This document shows, in pieces, positions 13,555 through 25,235 of a DNA stretch of 64,000 bases (its first letter is position 1; every line of letters starts with the position of its first letter). The notes under the pieces were generated by a model that saw only the letters and a list, made by a program, of their open reading frames with translations, made no database searches and was not told the origin of the DNA. Source of the DNA: Poecilobothrus nobilitatus (lineage: Eukaryota; Arthropoda; Insecta; Diptera; Dolichopodidae); the NCBI GenBank assembly GCA_947095535.1, contig OX352772.1, positions 45,217,445 through 45,281,444 on the forward strand, written 5' to 3'. A program made the position numbers and the translations under genes.

Positions 13555-14102
13555 GTGACTCCCAGCATAGTGGTTAATATACCAGCATTGTATTGTGACG
13601 ATCTTGGATTCAAACCTCGGTCAGGTCATTTAAAAAAAAAAACAAATAAAATTATAATAATAATAATAATAATAATACTGCTACAGTTGAGGTTCTTTTG
13701 GTTATATCATGAAGGCAGCTCCAATATATTACTACTTGTTTTGTTTCTAATCTACAGAATACCTTGACTCTGTAACAAAGAGTAACAATAATAATGATTA
13801 ATAATAATATTGGATAATAATAGCAATTACAGTGACAGTTGTGCTTTACTTCATGCAGCAAGGTCTTATACTCTACTGTATGTTGTAAGTGTTGATGGCA
13901 TCGTCAGCGGTTTAAAAGTTTCAGCATTGCTATCTTATCATTTTTTATCCTTACTGTCTATCCAATATACTGTGTATTGGCTGTTAAGTGTTTCATCCCA
14001 TTATATTGTCTAAACGGATAGTTGAGTTTAATAAGTAAGAATCTGTCACTATCAAGGTGTCATTCTGGATGTCTTTGGAAAATTTCAATCTTTCTTAAAG
14101 GG
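13555..14102 (+). repeat. Long SINE-like repeat, family 5, copy a, with tRNA-like head
   Basis: The head at 13555-13630 has box A-like CAGCATAGTGGTTAATA and box B-like GGATTCAAACCTCGGTC. An (ATA)n microsatellite (13657-13675) and a ~400-bp body follow. The body carries GTTGATGGCATCGTC, CCAATATACTGTGTATTGG, GTGTTTCATCCCATTATATT and the tail GATGTCTTTGGAAAATTTCA. The 62690-63172 copy has the same head, ATA-rich tract and tail order, so head and body belong to one element. At ~550 bp it is long for a SINE. It could instead be a SINE head fused to a MITE or a LINE tail. Confidence 0.65.
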
Positions 14103-15061
14103 AAAAATATATCAAATTTCTAACTCCAAACAATTTCAACTCATTTATTATAAAATATAGATTCATTAGACGAATTTTAAGTTTTTCATAAACAAATAAA
14201 TGCTTGAGTTTGAAATTATGGGTTTTTATCAGTATGCAATAAAATATCATATACTGCTCCGATTTCCTCCGATATTTTACACTTCTTAGTAATGCAATAT
14301 GATTTTGTTGAATTTTTTTTGCCACAACCCACAACTGTTAAAACTATATTAAAATTATTTAATGATTTTAAAATTTAACTTAAAAGATTAATCAGTTTTA
14401 TTTTACAATTTTTTTTTTTTTATAATTATAAAAATATCCTTAGAGCAAAAATAATTATTTTGGACTCCCGTTCTATTTTCATCATAAAAACAACTAAAAA
14501 ATCAAGAAAATAATAAAAAGGAAAAAAAAAAGAATAAATAAATAAAACTAACTGTAATATCACATAATTTATAAATGCCATCAAATCAAAATAAAACTTT
14601 CATTCAGTTCCACAATAGTGAACTCAAAATATGAGTTATTACAATTTATTTTAATACCTAACCATTTTGTATTTTTTTTTTTTTTAATATTTTCTATTCA
14701 AAATATATATAATATATATATATATACATATATATATAACTTTTTTTTACTTTTTCAAATGGTGACATTTTTGTAAATTATTTCACAATAATTTTTTCTC
14801 TATTTTAATTTTTGTTTTTATCTTATAACAGTCCTTTACTACAAAAAAAAAAAAAAAAAAAAATTTAAAAACAAAAGTCCTTTTTAGTCCATTTAATCTA
14901 TGATGCCATTTCCCACAGAAATTAAACTATTTCCTCTTATGGTTTTAATAGATGCACTAAAGATACTATAAAAAAAATATAAAATAACGGTACTTGTTTT
15001 AGATGAATATATAAAATAAACTAAAATTCAAAATATGATAAAAAAAATAATAATAAAAATA
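14103..15061. other. AT-rich non-coding with a (TA)n tract
   Basis: An alternating TA tract lies at about 14703-14738. A-runs include ~21 bases near 14842-14862. No gene-like structure was seen. Confidence 0.6.
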
Positions 15062-16389
15062 AACAAGGTAGAATGTAAACCAACGGTTTTTAAAAGCGCA
15101 CATTTCCAAAACTCAATACAAACTGTTTAGAAGTGTGACTTGCACAAAAATTTGAAAATTTAAGAAATAAAATTTAAGAAATTTTTTTGTAATAAGAAAA
15201 AATGTGAAAATAGGACATTTTTGAAATTTTGAGGGGCCGTAATTCCGGAATCCTATATAACTAAGAGAAGCCGTTAACACACGTAAAAATATATTATTGA
15301 AGCTTTAATTTTCATGTCTTGCCGACGAAAAATTTTTACAGGTGCCTAAGTTACAGGTGTCTAAAAATAGCAAATTTTCAATTTTTGAGGCGTAATAACT
15401 CTTAAAGAGGGGGTGTTACCAAAAAATTTTCTGAGGAAACTTAGACTAATTCTAAAAGTTCTTTCTTGTCTCAAAATTTCAGGTTCTTATCTAAAGGGGT
15501 GCCGGAGTTATGAAAAAAGAAATTTCATGCAAAATGTGGTTTTCACATAACGGTAAATTTAAATCATAAATTACAAAATATTACATAATTTTGATATTGT
15601 TTTATATAGATAATAAAATTTTCGATCTTCTGGCGGTTTTAGATTGCAAAATTATTACGCAGAGCCCGAGATATATACATCTGAAAATGGGGCTTTTTCG
15701 TAATTTTGAAGAGCTGCAACTTTGGAACCCTTTACAACTAAAATAAACCTTTCACACAGATAAAAATATATTATTGTAGCTTTAATTTTTACATCTTGCA
15801 GAAGTAAAATGTGTACAGGTTCCTAAGTTACAGGTGTTTAAAAATAGCAAATTTTCAATTTTTAAGCCCTAATAGCTCATAAACAGGGGGTGGTCCGAAA
15901 AAATTTTCTGAGGAAACTTATACTAATTCTAAAAGTTCTTTCTTGTCTCAAAATTTCAAGCTTGTATCTAGAAGCGTGCCGGAGTTATGAAAGTAGAAAA
16001 ATCATGCAAAATTTGGTTTTCACATAACGGTAAATTTAAATACTAAATTTAAAAAAATTGTATAATTTTGATATTAATTTGCAAAGATAAAAGAAATACC
16101 TGTCGAATGACGTTTTCAGATTGAAAAAATCTTAAGCAGAACATAAGATATATGCATTTAAAAATAGGGCTTTTTCAAAGTTTGAGGGGCTGTAGCTCCG
16201 TAATGGGGGGGGCTACATGAAAAAGTTGTTCCACAAAATTATTTTTTTTATGAGACCTACCTATGGTTAAAATTTTTTTTCTCTGTCTTTAACGGTGTAG
16301 AAGTTTTGTAAACAGACGGACGGACGGACGGACAGAGTGAAACTAATAAGCACATTTTTTCAAAATTTTTTTGGAAATGTGCTAAAAAG
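15062..16389 (+). mobile_element. Family A Helentron-like non-autonomous element, left arm of an inverted pair
   Basis: It starts AAACAAGGTAGAATGTAAAC, with GCACATTTCCAAAA at 15098-15111. It ends with the exact complement TTTTGGAAATGTGC (16369-16382), which is half of a terminal hairpin at 16350-16382, followed by TAAAAA. A GGAC/GTCC-type tetranucleotide tract lies at about 16313-16334. The interior is a 477-bp module present twice: the block GCCGGAGTTATGAAA begins at 15501 and again at 15978. Subterminal inverted repeats, a 3' hairpin ending near CTAA and an internal GTCY microsatellite are known traits of Helentron-associated elements (HINE, DINE-1, mini-me). No Rep/helicase is encoded. Confidence 0.75.
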
Positions 16390-17264
16390 GAAAAAAAAAA
16401 TAAATTACTAGAAAAACAGGAACCTACACATTGACTACACAAATTTATAAACTTAAACTATAGGTAGTAGGTATAGAAAAAAAAAATCGTTTTTAATATT
16501 TCATAGACATTTTATATACAGAATTCTGTAAATTGGTTTACACCTTTAAAAAACCCCGTTTTAAATATGTTTAAGTTTTGTTTTGAACAGTTATTTTGGT
16601 TTTTTTTTTCTTTTATGAATTTTTTCCAATCCGTTATTTGAAATAACATTAAAAAAAAAAAAAATTGTAAAAGACAATTTAATATGATGATATTAGTTTT
16701 TTATGAAGTTAAAATAATGTTTTCATAATAATCAAAATATTATTATAAAATATACAGTGGTAAAGTAATAAATTGTGATTTGTAAGCAAAGTACATTATT
16801 TTAGATTTAATATATTTTAAAGGTTAAATTTTGATTTAGATTGAAGAAAATTTTAAAATATTGATTAATTTTTCTGAAAAATTTTCGTAATTCTTTAAAA
16901 TTACAAAAAAAAGCCTCCTAATAAAAAAAACTTTATATTATGTTGATATGCAATTTACGAGTCAGCAATATTTTATAATACTTTAACATTATTTATTATA
17001 CCATTTGGAATAAAACATATTAAAAGGATTAATTATACAGGAATCGTTATATCAGTTTATTATATCAGTTTAATTATTGATAAGTAGAAATAAAATAATC
17101 TCTTGCCTTACAAAAATAGGTGATCTATAAAGTAATGTTATAAAATGGCTTCTTTAAAGAGAAAACAATAAAATCATTGTGTTAGAACTGAGACTACCTA
17201 CGTTTCAAAATATTATGTACATTTTTAAAGCTTAAAAAATTTCCTGTCTTTTAACATTTTTAGA
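16390..17264. other. AT-rich spacer between inverted family A arms, left part
   Basis: No repeat or gene recognised. It forms the left part of the ~2.3-kb loop between the two inverted family A copies. Confidence 0.55.
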
Positions 17265-17319
17265 TTTGATAATAAATTCAACAAAATTTTCACTATAAAA
17301 ATTTGAAAATTAGTTTTGT

Positions 17320-17494
17320 TTTCAATTTCAAGGGGCTGTACTTCCGTTATGGAATGAAGTTATAAAAATGGATAACATTTCATTATTTTATTTTGAACGG
17401 TGTATAAATTTTCTATACAGTTGGACATACAGACTGATAGACATATGAATGAAAGGACGGAAATCAAAATGTTTTCAAAAAAGTGCTAAAGAGC
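17320..17494 (+). mobile_element. Family A 3' fragment, decayed
   Basis: The blocks AAGGGGCTGTACTTCCGTTA, GAACGGTGTATAAATTTTCT and ACAGTTGGACATACAGAC, ending in AAAAAAGTGCTAAAGAG, correspond in order to the last ~170 bases of the intact copies. The GGAC tract has decayed and the 5' part is missing or unrecognisable. Confidence 0.6.
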
Positions 17495-17530
17495 GGGAAA
17501 AAGCCAAATTTTTAAACACTTTAAAAAAGT

Positions 17531-17635
17531 AAGGCTTTGGCCTCAGTGGTCTAGTGGGTAAAAGCTTAAAAAATATGCTGTAAACATCGAGAGAGTGTGG
17601 GTTCAAATCCCACATACATCGTAAGAGTTATTCTT
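17531..17635 (+). repeat. tRNA-derived SINE, family 2, copy c (3' truncated)
   Basis: Box A-like GGTCTAGTGGGTAAAAG and box B-like GGGTTCAAATCCCACATAC are separated by a tRNA-like interval. CGTAAGAGTTATTCT follows and the family tail then stops. The match to 39011-39120 is close, but the ~80-bp 3' tail is absent. It is not read as a functional tRNA because the same unit is dispersed and carries a non-tRNA tail. Confidence 0.75.
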
Positions 17636-18683
17636 ATTTTGATGACTAGACTAGATGTTTTTGACTAGATATTTTTGCTTAATTTTTTCCCATAAAGTAA
17701 TTTAAACGTTTAGCCTTTTACTTAGACTAAATACTTAAACTAAACTTTGTAATAATTAAAAAGATTAACCTAAGTATTCTAAATAATTTAATTAAGGTTA
17801 AATTTATTCATTTACGGGAAAAGAAAATTATTAAGCGTCGCTTACAATTTTAATATGTAGAACTACAAAAAAAACATAAAATTCGCTTCACCACTGAATT
17901 ATCATATTTAACTTAAAAAGAAAGTCATATTACAAAATAACGATAAAAAAGTACTAAATATCAAAAAAAAAAGAGGAAAACAAAAAAAAAACACAGGAAA
18001 ACAAACAAATAACAAAGAATAAAATCGAATATGTATAATGTCAGGATTTCACGTTTTATTTAATAAAATTTTTTTAATTTTATCTATCTTTATTTTTTTT
18101 TTTTATTTTTTTTGTTTTAGCTAATGTCCTTAAATTAAAAAAAAAAAACTTGAAAATGAAAATAATTTTAATATTTAATAAAAACAGAAATAATAATAAG
18201 ATTAAATCTACAACTACAAAACCAACAAAAACAAAAAAAAAAAATACTAAAAAAAACTAATAGGACTACAAAGGAACAAAAATTCATACAATATAACCAA
18301 GAGAAAAGAAACGAAACGAAACGAAACGGAACAAAAATTACTAACGGTATAAAAAAAAATTATTTTTAAAAACTAAGTGAAAAGTTTGCTTCTGGTGCAA
18401 TACAAGATTTTTTGTGTTATTACAGTTATTCAAGTCTTTTTTTTTTCTATGTATTTGCTTGTATATTGTTATGTATGGTATTGTGTATTCATAGCACGAA
18501 TGGTGACGAATTGCCTAAAGGACTCTATTTGGCTCTTTTTTTTTCTAAAAAGTTAAATACAAAAAAAAAGAACAGTAGTATAACAAAGTAATAGAAGTTT
18601 TCATTTTTTAATAGTAACGGTTTTTTCTGTACGAAAAAAAAATTTTTTTTTTCTTTTGTTTATACTTTGTGATGTTGTGTTTT
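17636..18683. other. AT-rich spacer, right part, with a (GAAAC)n microsatellite
   Basis: A (GAAAC)n tract of about five units lies at 18308-18332. Otherwise A/T-rich with no ORF of interest. Confidence 0.55.
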
Positions 18684-20471
18684 TAGCACATTTCCAAAAA
18701 AATTTTGAAAAAATGTGCTTATTAGTTTCACTCTGTCCGTCCGTCCGTCCGTCCGTCCGTCTGTTTACAAAACTTCTACACCGTTAAAGATAGAGAAAAA
18801 AAATTTTAACCATAGGTAGGTCTTATAAAAAAACTAATTTTGTGGAACAACTTTTTCATGTAGCCCCCCCCATTACGGAGCTAGAGCCCCTCAAACTTTG
18901 AAAAAGCCCTATTTTTAAATGCATATATCTTATGTTCTGCTTAAGATTTTTTCAATCTGAAAACGTCATTCGACAGGTATTTCTTTTATCTTTGTAAATT
19001 AATATCAAAATTATACAATTTTTTTAAATTTAGTATTTAAATTTACCGTTATGTGAAAACCAAATTTTGCATGATTTTTCTACTTTCATAACTCCGGCAC
19101 GCTTCTAGATACAAGCTTGAAATTTTGAGGCAAGAAAGAACTTTTAGAATTAGTATAAGTTTGCTCAGAAAATTTTTTCGGACCACCCCCTGTTTATGAG
19201 CTATTAGGGCTTAAAAATTGAAAATTTGCTATTTTTAAACACCTGTAACTTAGGAACCTGCACACATTTTACTTCTGCAAGATGTAAAAATTAAAGCTAC
19301 AATAATATATTTTTACGTGTGTGAAAGGTTTATTTTAATTGTAAAGGGTTCCAAAGTTGCAGCTCTTCAAAATTGTAAAAAAGCCCCATTTTCAGATGTA
19401 TATATCTCGGGCTCTGCGTAATAGTTTTGCAATCTAAAACCGGCAGAAGATCGAAAATTTTATTATCTATATGAAACAATATCAAAATTATGTAATATTA
19501 TGTAATTTACGATTTAAATTTACCGTTATGTGAAAACCACATTTTGCATGAAATTTCTTTTTTCATAACTCCGGCACCCCTTTAGATAGGAACCTGAAAT
19601 TTTGAGACAAGAAAGAACTTTTAGAATTAGTATAAGTTTCCTCAGAAAATTTTTTGGTAACGCCCCCTCTTTAAGAGTTATTACGCCTCAAAAATTGAAA
19701 ATTTGCTATTTTTAGACACCTGTAACTTAGGCACCTGTAAAAATTTTTCTTCGGCAAGACATGAAAATGAAAGCTACAATAATATATTTTTACGTGTGTG
19801 AAAGGTTTATTTTAGTTGTAAAGGGTTCCAAAGCTGCAGCTCTTCAAAATTGTAAAAAAGCTCCATTTTCAGATGTATATATCTCGGGCTTTGCGTAATA
19901 GTTTTGCAATCTAAAACCGGTAGGAGATCGAAAATTTTATTATCTATATAAAACAATATCAAAATTATGTAATATTTTGTAATTTACTATTTAAATTTAC
20001 CGTTATGTGAAAACCACATTTTGCATGAAATTTCTTTTTTCATAACTCCGGCACCCCTTTAGATAGGAACCTGAAATTTTGAGACAAGAAAGAACTTTTA
20101 GAATTAGTATAAGTTTCCTCAGAAAATTTTTTGGTAACGCCCCCTCTTTAAGAGTTATTACGCCTCAAAAATTGAAAATTTGCTATTTTTAGACACCTGT
20201 AACTTAGGCACCTGTAAAAACTTTTCTTCGGCAAGACATAAAAATTAAAGCTTCAATAATATATTTTTACGTGTGTTAACAGCTTTTCTTAGTTATATAG
20301 GATTCCGGACTTACGGCCCCTCAAAATCTCAAAAATGTCCTATTTTCAAGTTTTTTCTTATTACATGAAATTTTCAAATTTTTGTGTAAGTCACACTTCT
20401 AAACAATTTGTATTGAGTTTTGGAAATGTGCGCTTTTAAAAACCGTTGGTTTACATTCTACCTTGTTTTAT
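18684..20471 (-). mobile_element. Family A element, right arm of the inverted pair, three internal modules
   Basis: Reverse orientation. The 3' hairpin is at 18686-18718, the (GTCC)n tract at about 18735-18762, and the 5' end (complement of AAACAAGGTAGAATG) at about 20457-20471. The block CATAACTCCGGCAC starts at 19087, 19564 and 20041, exactly 477 bases apart each time, so three tandem modules are present against two in the left arm. Sequence identity to 15062-16389 is visibly high over the shared parts, including the outer ~100 bases. No ORF of note. This is the longest family A copy in the window. Confidence 0.8.
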
Positions 20472-21359
20472 TGTAGTTTTTATAGTTTTTTTTTTTTTGG
20501 TTTTTTTATATATTTTTTTTTTTTGGTATTTAGGTAGTCATAATGTGGTGTGATAGGATCTGTTAGGATATTGTGCATTTTTTGTTTTTTGTTACTGATG
20601 TGTTGTGTGGATTTTTGTTTTGAATAGAGGTTTTAAGGATTGTTTTGTTGTAGGATTTTAGTCTTTAAATATTATTATTATTTTGTTGTTTTATATGTAC
20701 GTTTTTTGTTTTGTTGTTGTAATTGTGTTAGTTTTTATTAAGGATATTTAATGTAACTTGTAGATAAAGTGTTGTCACGATTTTTTTTGTTTGTTTAGTT
20801 TTATTGTTTTTAATTTATTTATTTTTTTTTTAATATTTTGAATCAGGATGATAGAATATTATAGAATTGAAAAAAAAAAGATGAAAGAATATTTCAAATT
20901 TTTGTTAATTAATTTGGAGGAATGTAAAAATTGTGCTGAAAGAAAAAATTAAAATTGTCTTTTTTAAAACAAAAATTTTAATGTTGCCGTTTGTAAAATA
21001 GATCGTTTTTATTAATAATTCTTATGTATTTTACAGTTTCAAATATACATACTTGTATATTATATATTATGTATAATACTCATGTAATATCTATTAAAGA
21101 GTCAACAGTTTACCGTATGGTTTATTTTACATCAACAACAATTTTTGAAATCCTTTATCATAAATATATTTAATGTCATGAGTGATTTTTATTTAAAAAA
21201 AAAAACATATAAAATACATATTTATTAATTAATAATATATAATATAATATACAATCATTTTTTAAAATATTTATTTGTGTTGTGTTTTTAAATAAAGTAT
21301 GTAATAAAGTACTTGATATTTTATTATAGTTTCATTTTACTCAATATATTTTTTTCTTG
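20472..21359. other. AT-rich non-coding, nothing recognised
   Basis: A T-rich plus strand at 20480-20820 is followed by mixed AT sequence. No gene or shared repeat was seen. Confidence 0.55.
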
Positions 21360-21990
21360 TTTTCTATTAACTTTGGAAGCATAGGGATTCTACAAAGCCT
21401 TTTCACCCGCTTCCATATTTTGGTTTATTTCTTTCGTTTGTATAACCTATATGTCTTTTTCGTTTCACTGTTCTACGATATGTATTCTTGGGACCACCAA
21501 CATTCCCTTTTTTGGGGGGTTCCATTACAAGGCTTGTCTAAGCTACATAATCAGGAGATCTTCTAAGAAGGTGATCCATCTATATTTTTGTTTCTTAATT
21601 TCTATTTTGATTGGTTCATGGCCGGTTGTTTCCCAAATCTCTTCGTTGTGTATTTTTATTAACCAGTACATTCTACATATGATTCGGAGACACTAATTGT
21701 TAATGCATACTTCTAGTTTATGTGTCTCTTTTTGTGTTGTTGACCAGGCAACTTTTACTACCGTACAACAGAAAAGTTTTTATACCTGCTTGAAATATTC
21801 TCCGCTTTGTTTTCTTAGCGATTTGGGATGATCTCCATATTTTCCACATTCTTCTAAATGTTCTTCTACCTTTGTCGTCAATTTATTTTCTATGTCTTCT
21901 TTTGAATCACCTTATATGGTAACAACATTCCCTATAGGTAATTGAATTTATCTACATCTTTGAATGATGTACCTTCAATTGTAATTGTAA
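21360..21990 (-). pseudogene. Decayed non-LTR retrotransposon reverse transcriptase, C-terminal part
   Basis: Conceptual reading of the minus strand, across several frames, gives pieces in the order usual for the C-terminal region of RTE-like non-LTR polyproteins. They are a segment like SFKDVDKFNYL and GDSKEDIENKL (about 21985-21890), a middle with decayed cysteine/serine-rich text, DHLLRRSPDYVA (about 21575-21540), MEPPKKGNVGGPKNTYRRT (about 21530-21475) and KGFVESLC (about 21395-21372). The known family runs WxGHLLRK..DYVA..AL.W.P..KR.RGRPK.TWRRT and ends near GFVESLC. Stops and frame changes show it is dead. The RT catalytic YxDD region is not in this piece. The plus-strand 69- and 81-aa ORFs are shadows. 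Clade assignment is tentative. Confidence 0.6.
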
Positions 21991-22198
21991 CATTCTAAAT
22001 TGCTATCATTTAAAAAGATATCAATAACTATTGGTTTGATTTATTTATTTATATTAATATTACTTACATAAATGTAATGCAATATTATTGAACCATCGGC
22101 TACTAAGGCCATTATAGGTTTTTTATACTATTATTAAATTATATACTAATATTATTTATTTTGTTTATATTATATACTATATATTTACATTATATTTG

Positions 22199-22309
22199 GT
22201 CGTAAGGGGGGAATGTAAAGGAAAAAACACTTACGACCTGTGCAGGGATCGAACCCACACTCCTTCGGTTAATGCGCCACACGCCTACCCACTAGGCTAC
22301 TGTAGCCCA
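22199..22309 (-). repeat. tRNA-derived SINE, family 2, copy b (3' truncated)
   Basis: On the minus strand it starts GGGCTACAGTAGCCTAGTGG (box A). It continues through CGAAGGAGTGTGGGTTCGAT (box B) and a CCTGCACAGGTCGTAAG segment to CCCCCTTACG. The head is better preserved than in copy d, and the distal tail is missing. Confidence 0.75.
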
Positions 22310-23418
22310 CTATTGGTTTGAATTTCATAGAAAAATTTAAAAAAAATTTAAAATTGCATATTTACAGGCATTATACATAATTTTAACTACGAATATATAT
22401 TTTCTTTCAAATTTATCTCAAAATATAGCCTTTCTATTACTTTCAAATAGATAAAAATAATAAAATATCTATAATTGATTTTATAAAAAATCTACCGTTA
22501 TTTAATTAACGGTTAATATTTCATTATAATAACTTAGTTTTTTTTCAGTATACATTAAAAGTAAAATAGAATTAAAAAACTATAAAATAATTAAATGAAT
22601 TTAGTTTGATTACATTAAAATGTTGCAAAAAAAAAAAAAAAAACAAAAAGTAAAACAAATAATGATAAAAATTTTATTTTTTAAATATTTAAAGGAATAA
22701 AAAGTTTAGTTTATATTTTTTAAAAAAAAAAACAAAAAAAACCAACTTTTTTTTAATTTAGTGTTATTTTTTTTGCTTTTTTTTTTTTTGTTTTCCTATA
22801 AATTGTGTGAAAAATATCTATTAAAAAAAGCTGAGTAATTAAATTTTATAAAGTTGAAGCATTTTTATGTCGGTACCAGATACACGTCATAACATCTCAT
22901 ATATAATATAATAGAAAGGATCTGATATTTAGTTTTTATTTTTTATTTAGTATATAATTTTTTTTTTTTTTAATATTTTCTTTTTTGAATTTTTTTTTTT
23001 TTTTATTATTATTTTAATTTTAATACAGGAAATTAATATTCCATGAGAATATAACTTTGGTTATTTTTTAAATTTTTTTTTTATTTTTTATTTACTATTA
23101 ATATGATTTTTATATTTAACTAAAATATAGTATAGTAAAAAAAAAAACAAAGTTTAAGTTAAAAAAAATTAAAAGAGATTTTACATAATCAAATAGAATT
23201 GAATCAATAAAAGACAAAAAAAAAAAATGAAAAAGGATTCAATTTATTTACCCTATATAATTATGTCAAAGGATTATTAAATGTTATATAAAATAATAAA
23301 GAAAAGAGAAATGTTTTTTTTTTTTTCAAAATCTAATTTAATTTTCAATTTTCCAAATACGAAAAAAAAAACATTTAATTTAATCAATTAGTATAAATTA
23401 ATTTTGTAGTATTATAAT
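22310..23418. other. Homopolymer-rich non-coding stretch
   Basis: Many A and T runs up to ~18 bases (for example 22627-22643, 22967-22972, 22991-23004). No structure beyond this. Confidence 0.55.
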
Positions 23419-24085
23419 AAAATAAGGTAAAATGTAAAACTAAAGGTTTTTAAAAGCGCACATTTTCCAGTTTAGAATTTATTGTTAAATGAAGGAAAAT
23501 TTGAAAATTTTCTTAGAATTTTATATGTTAGAAAAAATTGTAGAAAAGACATTTTCTTCAATTTCAAGAAAATCCTATAAAATTAAAAAAAGTCATTAGC
23601 ACTCATGTATTATTATAATGTTGAAGCTCTAATTTTTGGTGTTTTATTTAAAAAAACAAATTTAAATTATCAATTTTTGAACCTCTCTAGTCTCTAAGTT
23701 CTGAAAGAGGAAGTGATACAAAAATTGCTTGTAGCTAGAAATCTAAAATCAAGCCGGAATAAACAAAATCTTGCAAAATTTTGTCTTCACATATATAACG
23801 GTGAATTTAAATTTATGCTTCATATTGCAAAAAATATGTAATTGGAAAAATATTAAGCAGAACCTGATATATACACATTTGAAAATAGGACTTTTTTTTT
23901 AAAGTTTGAGGGCTGAGTATCTCTGTAATTGGTGTGACTATATAAAATCAATATTTTACAATTTTTTTGTGAGACATATCCACCTTTTAAATTTTATTGT
24001 TCTATTTTAAACAATGTTGAAGATTTGTAAACAAATGAATGGACGGACAGACAGAGTGAAACTATGCTAAGCAAATTTTTCAAAT
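23419..24085 (+). mobile_element. Family A element, diverged single-module copy
   Basis: It begins ATAAGGTAAAATGTAAAAC with TTTTTAAAAGCGCACATTTT at about 23446-23466. Decayed forms of the module blocks follow in order, then GGACGGACAGACAGAGTGAA (about 24042-24061) and AGCAAATTTTTCAAATTTTT in place of the hairpin. Only one module is present and the hairpin is degraded, so this is an older insertion than the 15062 and 18684 copies. Confidence 0.65.
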
Positions 24086-24110
24086 TTTTGTTTTGTTTAA
24101 ATTTGATTAA

Positions 24111-25234
24111 AATGCGAATTTATATAAAATTATTTAATTGGAATTTCTTAAGTTTGAAAAATATTTTGTATGGTCACAAAAATAACTCATTATTCGTATA
24201 TTATTTATAGAATTTTGTGTTAACCTGTCTTTTTGACAAATATAAATTTAAAGTGTAACTCTTAAAAATGATAAAAGTAATTAATTAAAGCCAACAGATA
24301 TTTACATATACCTATTTATTGTAAGTAATGTATTATAAACTCATAAAATATTTCTTTATCATTGGTTAATAAATAGCAATATTATGACGTTATTCTATAG
24401 TTTAGCACAAAGGTTTAACAAACATATGGTTTAGATATAAAGGTAAGTGAATATATGGTTGGAATTAAAGCCCATAATTAAAAGGAATTAAAATCCGCGG
24501 GCTTTAATTTCTTTTGAATTGGAATTAAGATTAACACTATTTTTTGTTATTAAAAGAGGACAGTAATAGAATATGTAGAGCAAATGTATTAGGAGTGATT
24601 TTAGAGTTTTGGATATAAATTGGAGTATTCCCGTTTTCCAGAATATTTACTAATATGTATATCTGCAATATTCTGAATTGGGAGGGGTTTTAGAGTTGGT
24701 TACAAAATCAGGGTTATATGCTTTCTTCAAAATAGCATATAACCCTCTGATTTCAAACGCCCGCTGTCTTTATTACCTCGGGCGTTATGGCGTTATGTCG
24801 CCGAATATATTCTGTGTACTATATCATTTAGATAGATATTAATAATATGTTGAATCAGATGGTAATTTTAGTTGTTGATTAATTTAAAAAATGGTATCCA
24901 TAAAAAAAAAAATTGAATTATATTTCTGGTTACCAGATGGCATTTGTGGCCTTATCTATATTTATAAAAACTCGACCGACGATAATCGAAAGTATACAGC
25001 CGCATTCATATATATTGGATTTTGAATAAGATGTGTTCACTTCTTGTAATTGCCGTTTTGAACTACCATGACCGCTGACAGCGTTATTTTGATCATTAGA
25101 ATAGTCGCAACATCAGAATCATTAGAATAGTCGCAAATAAAAGTTAACCAGAAGGATAATATTTTAGAAACAATAGTGTAAAACTAAGCGGAAATAAATA
25201 ATAAATAAGAACGTACCAATACAATACCAAATAC
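24111..25234. other. AT-rich non-coding with one strong hairpin
   Basis: A hairpin lies at 24705-24753: AGGGTTATATGCT (24710-24722) pairs with AGCATATAACCCT (24734-24746), and flanking AAATCA/TGATTT extends the stem past a one-base bulge. The flank at 24600-24700 loosely resembles the 780-1100 region (CCAGAATATTTAC and AAATCAG blocks). No gene was seen. Confidence 0.6.
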
Positions 25235-25235
25235 A

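Noticed and set aside
16313..16334. GGAC repeats as a CRISPR-like or satellite array
   Set aside because: A 4-bp microsatellite inside a transposon family; no spacers and a eukaryotic context.
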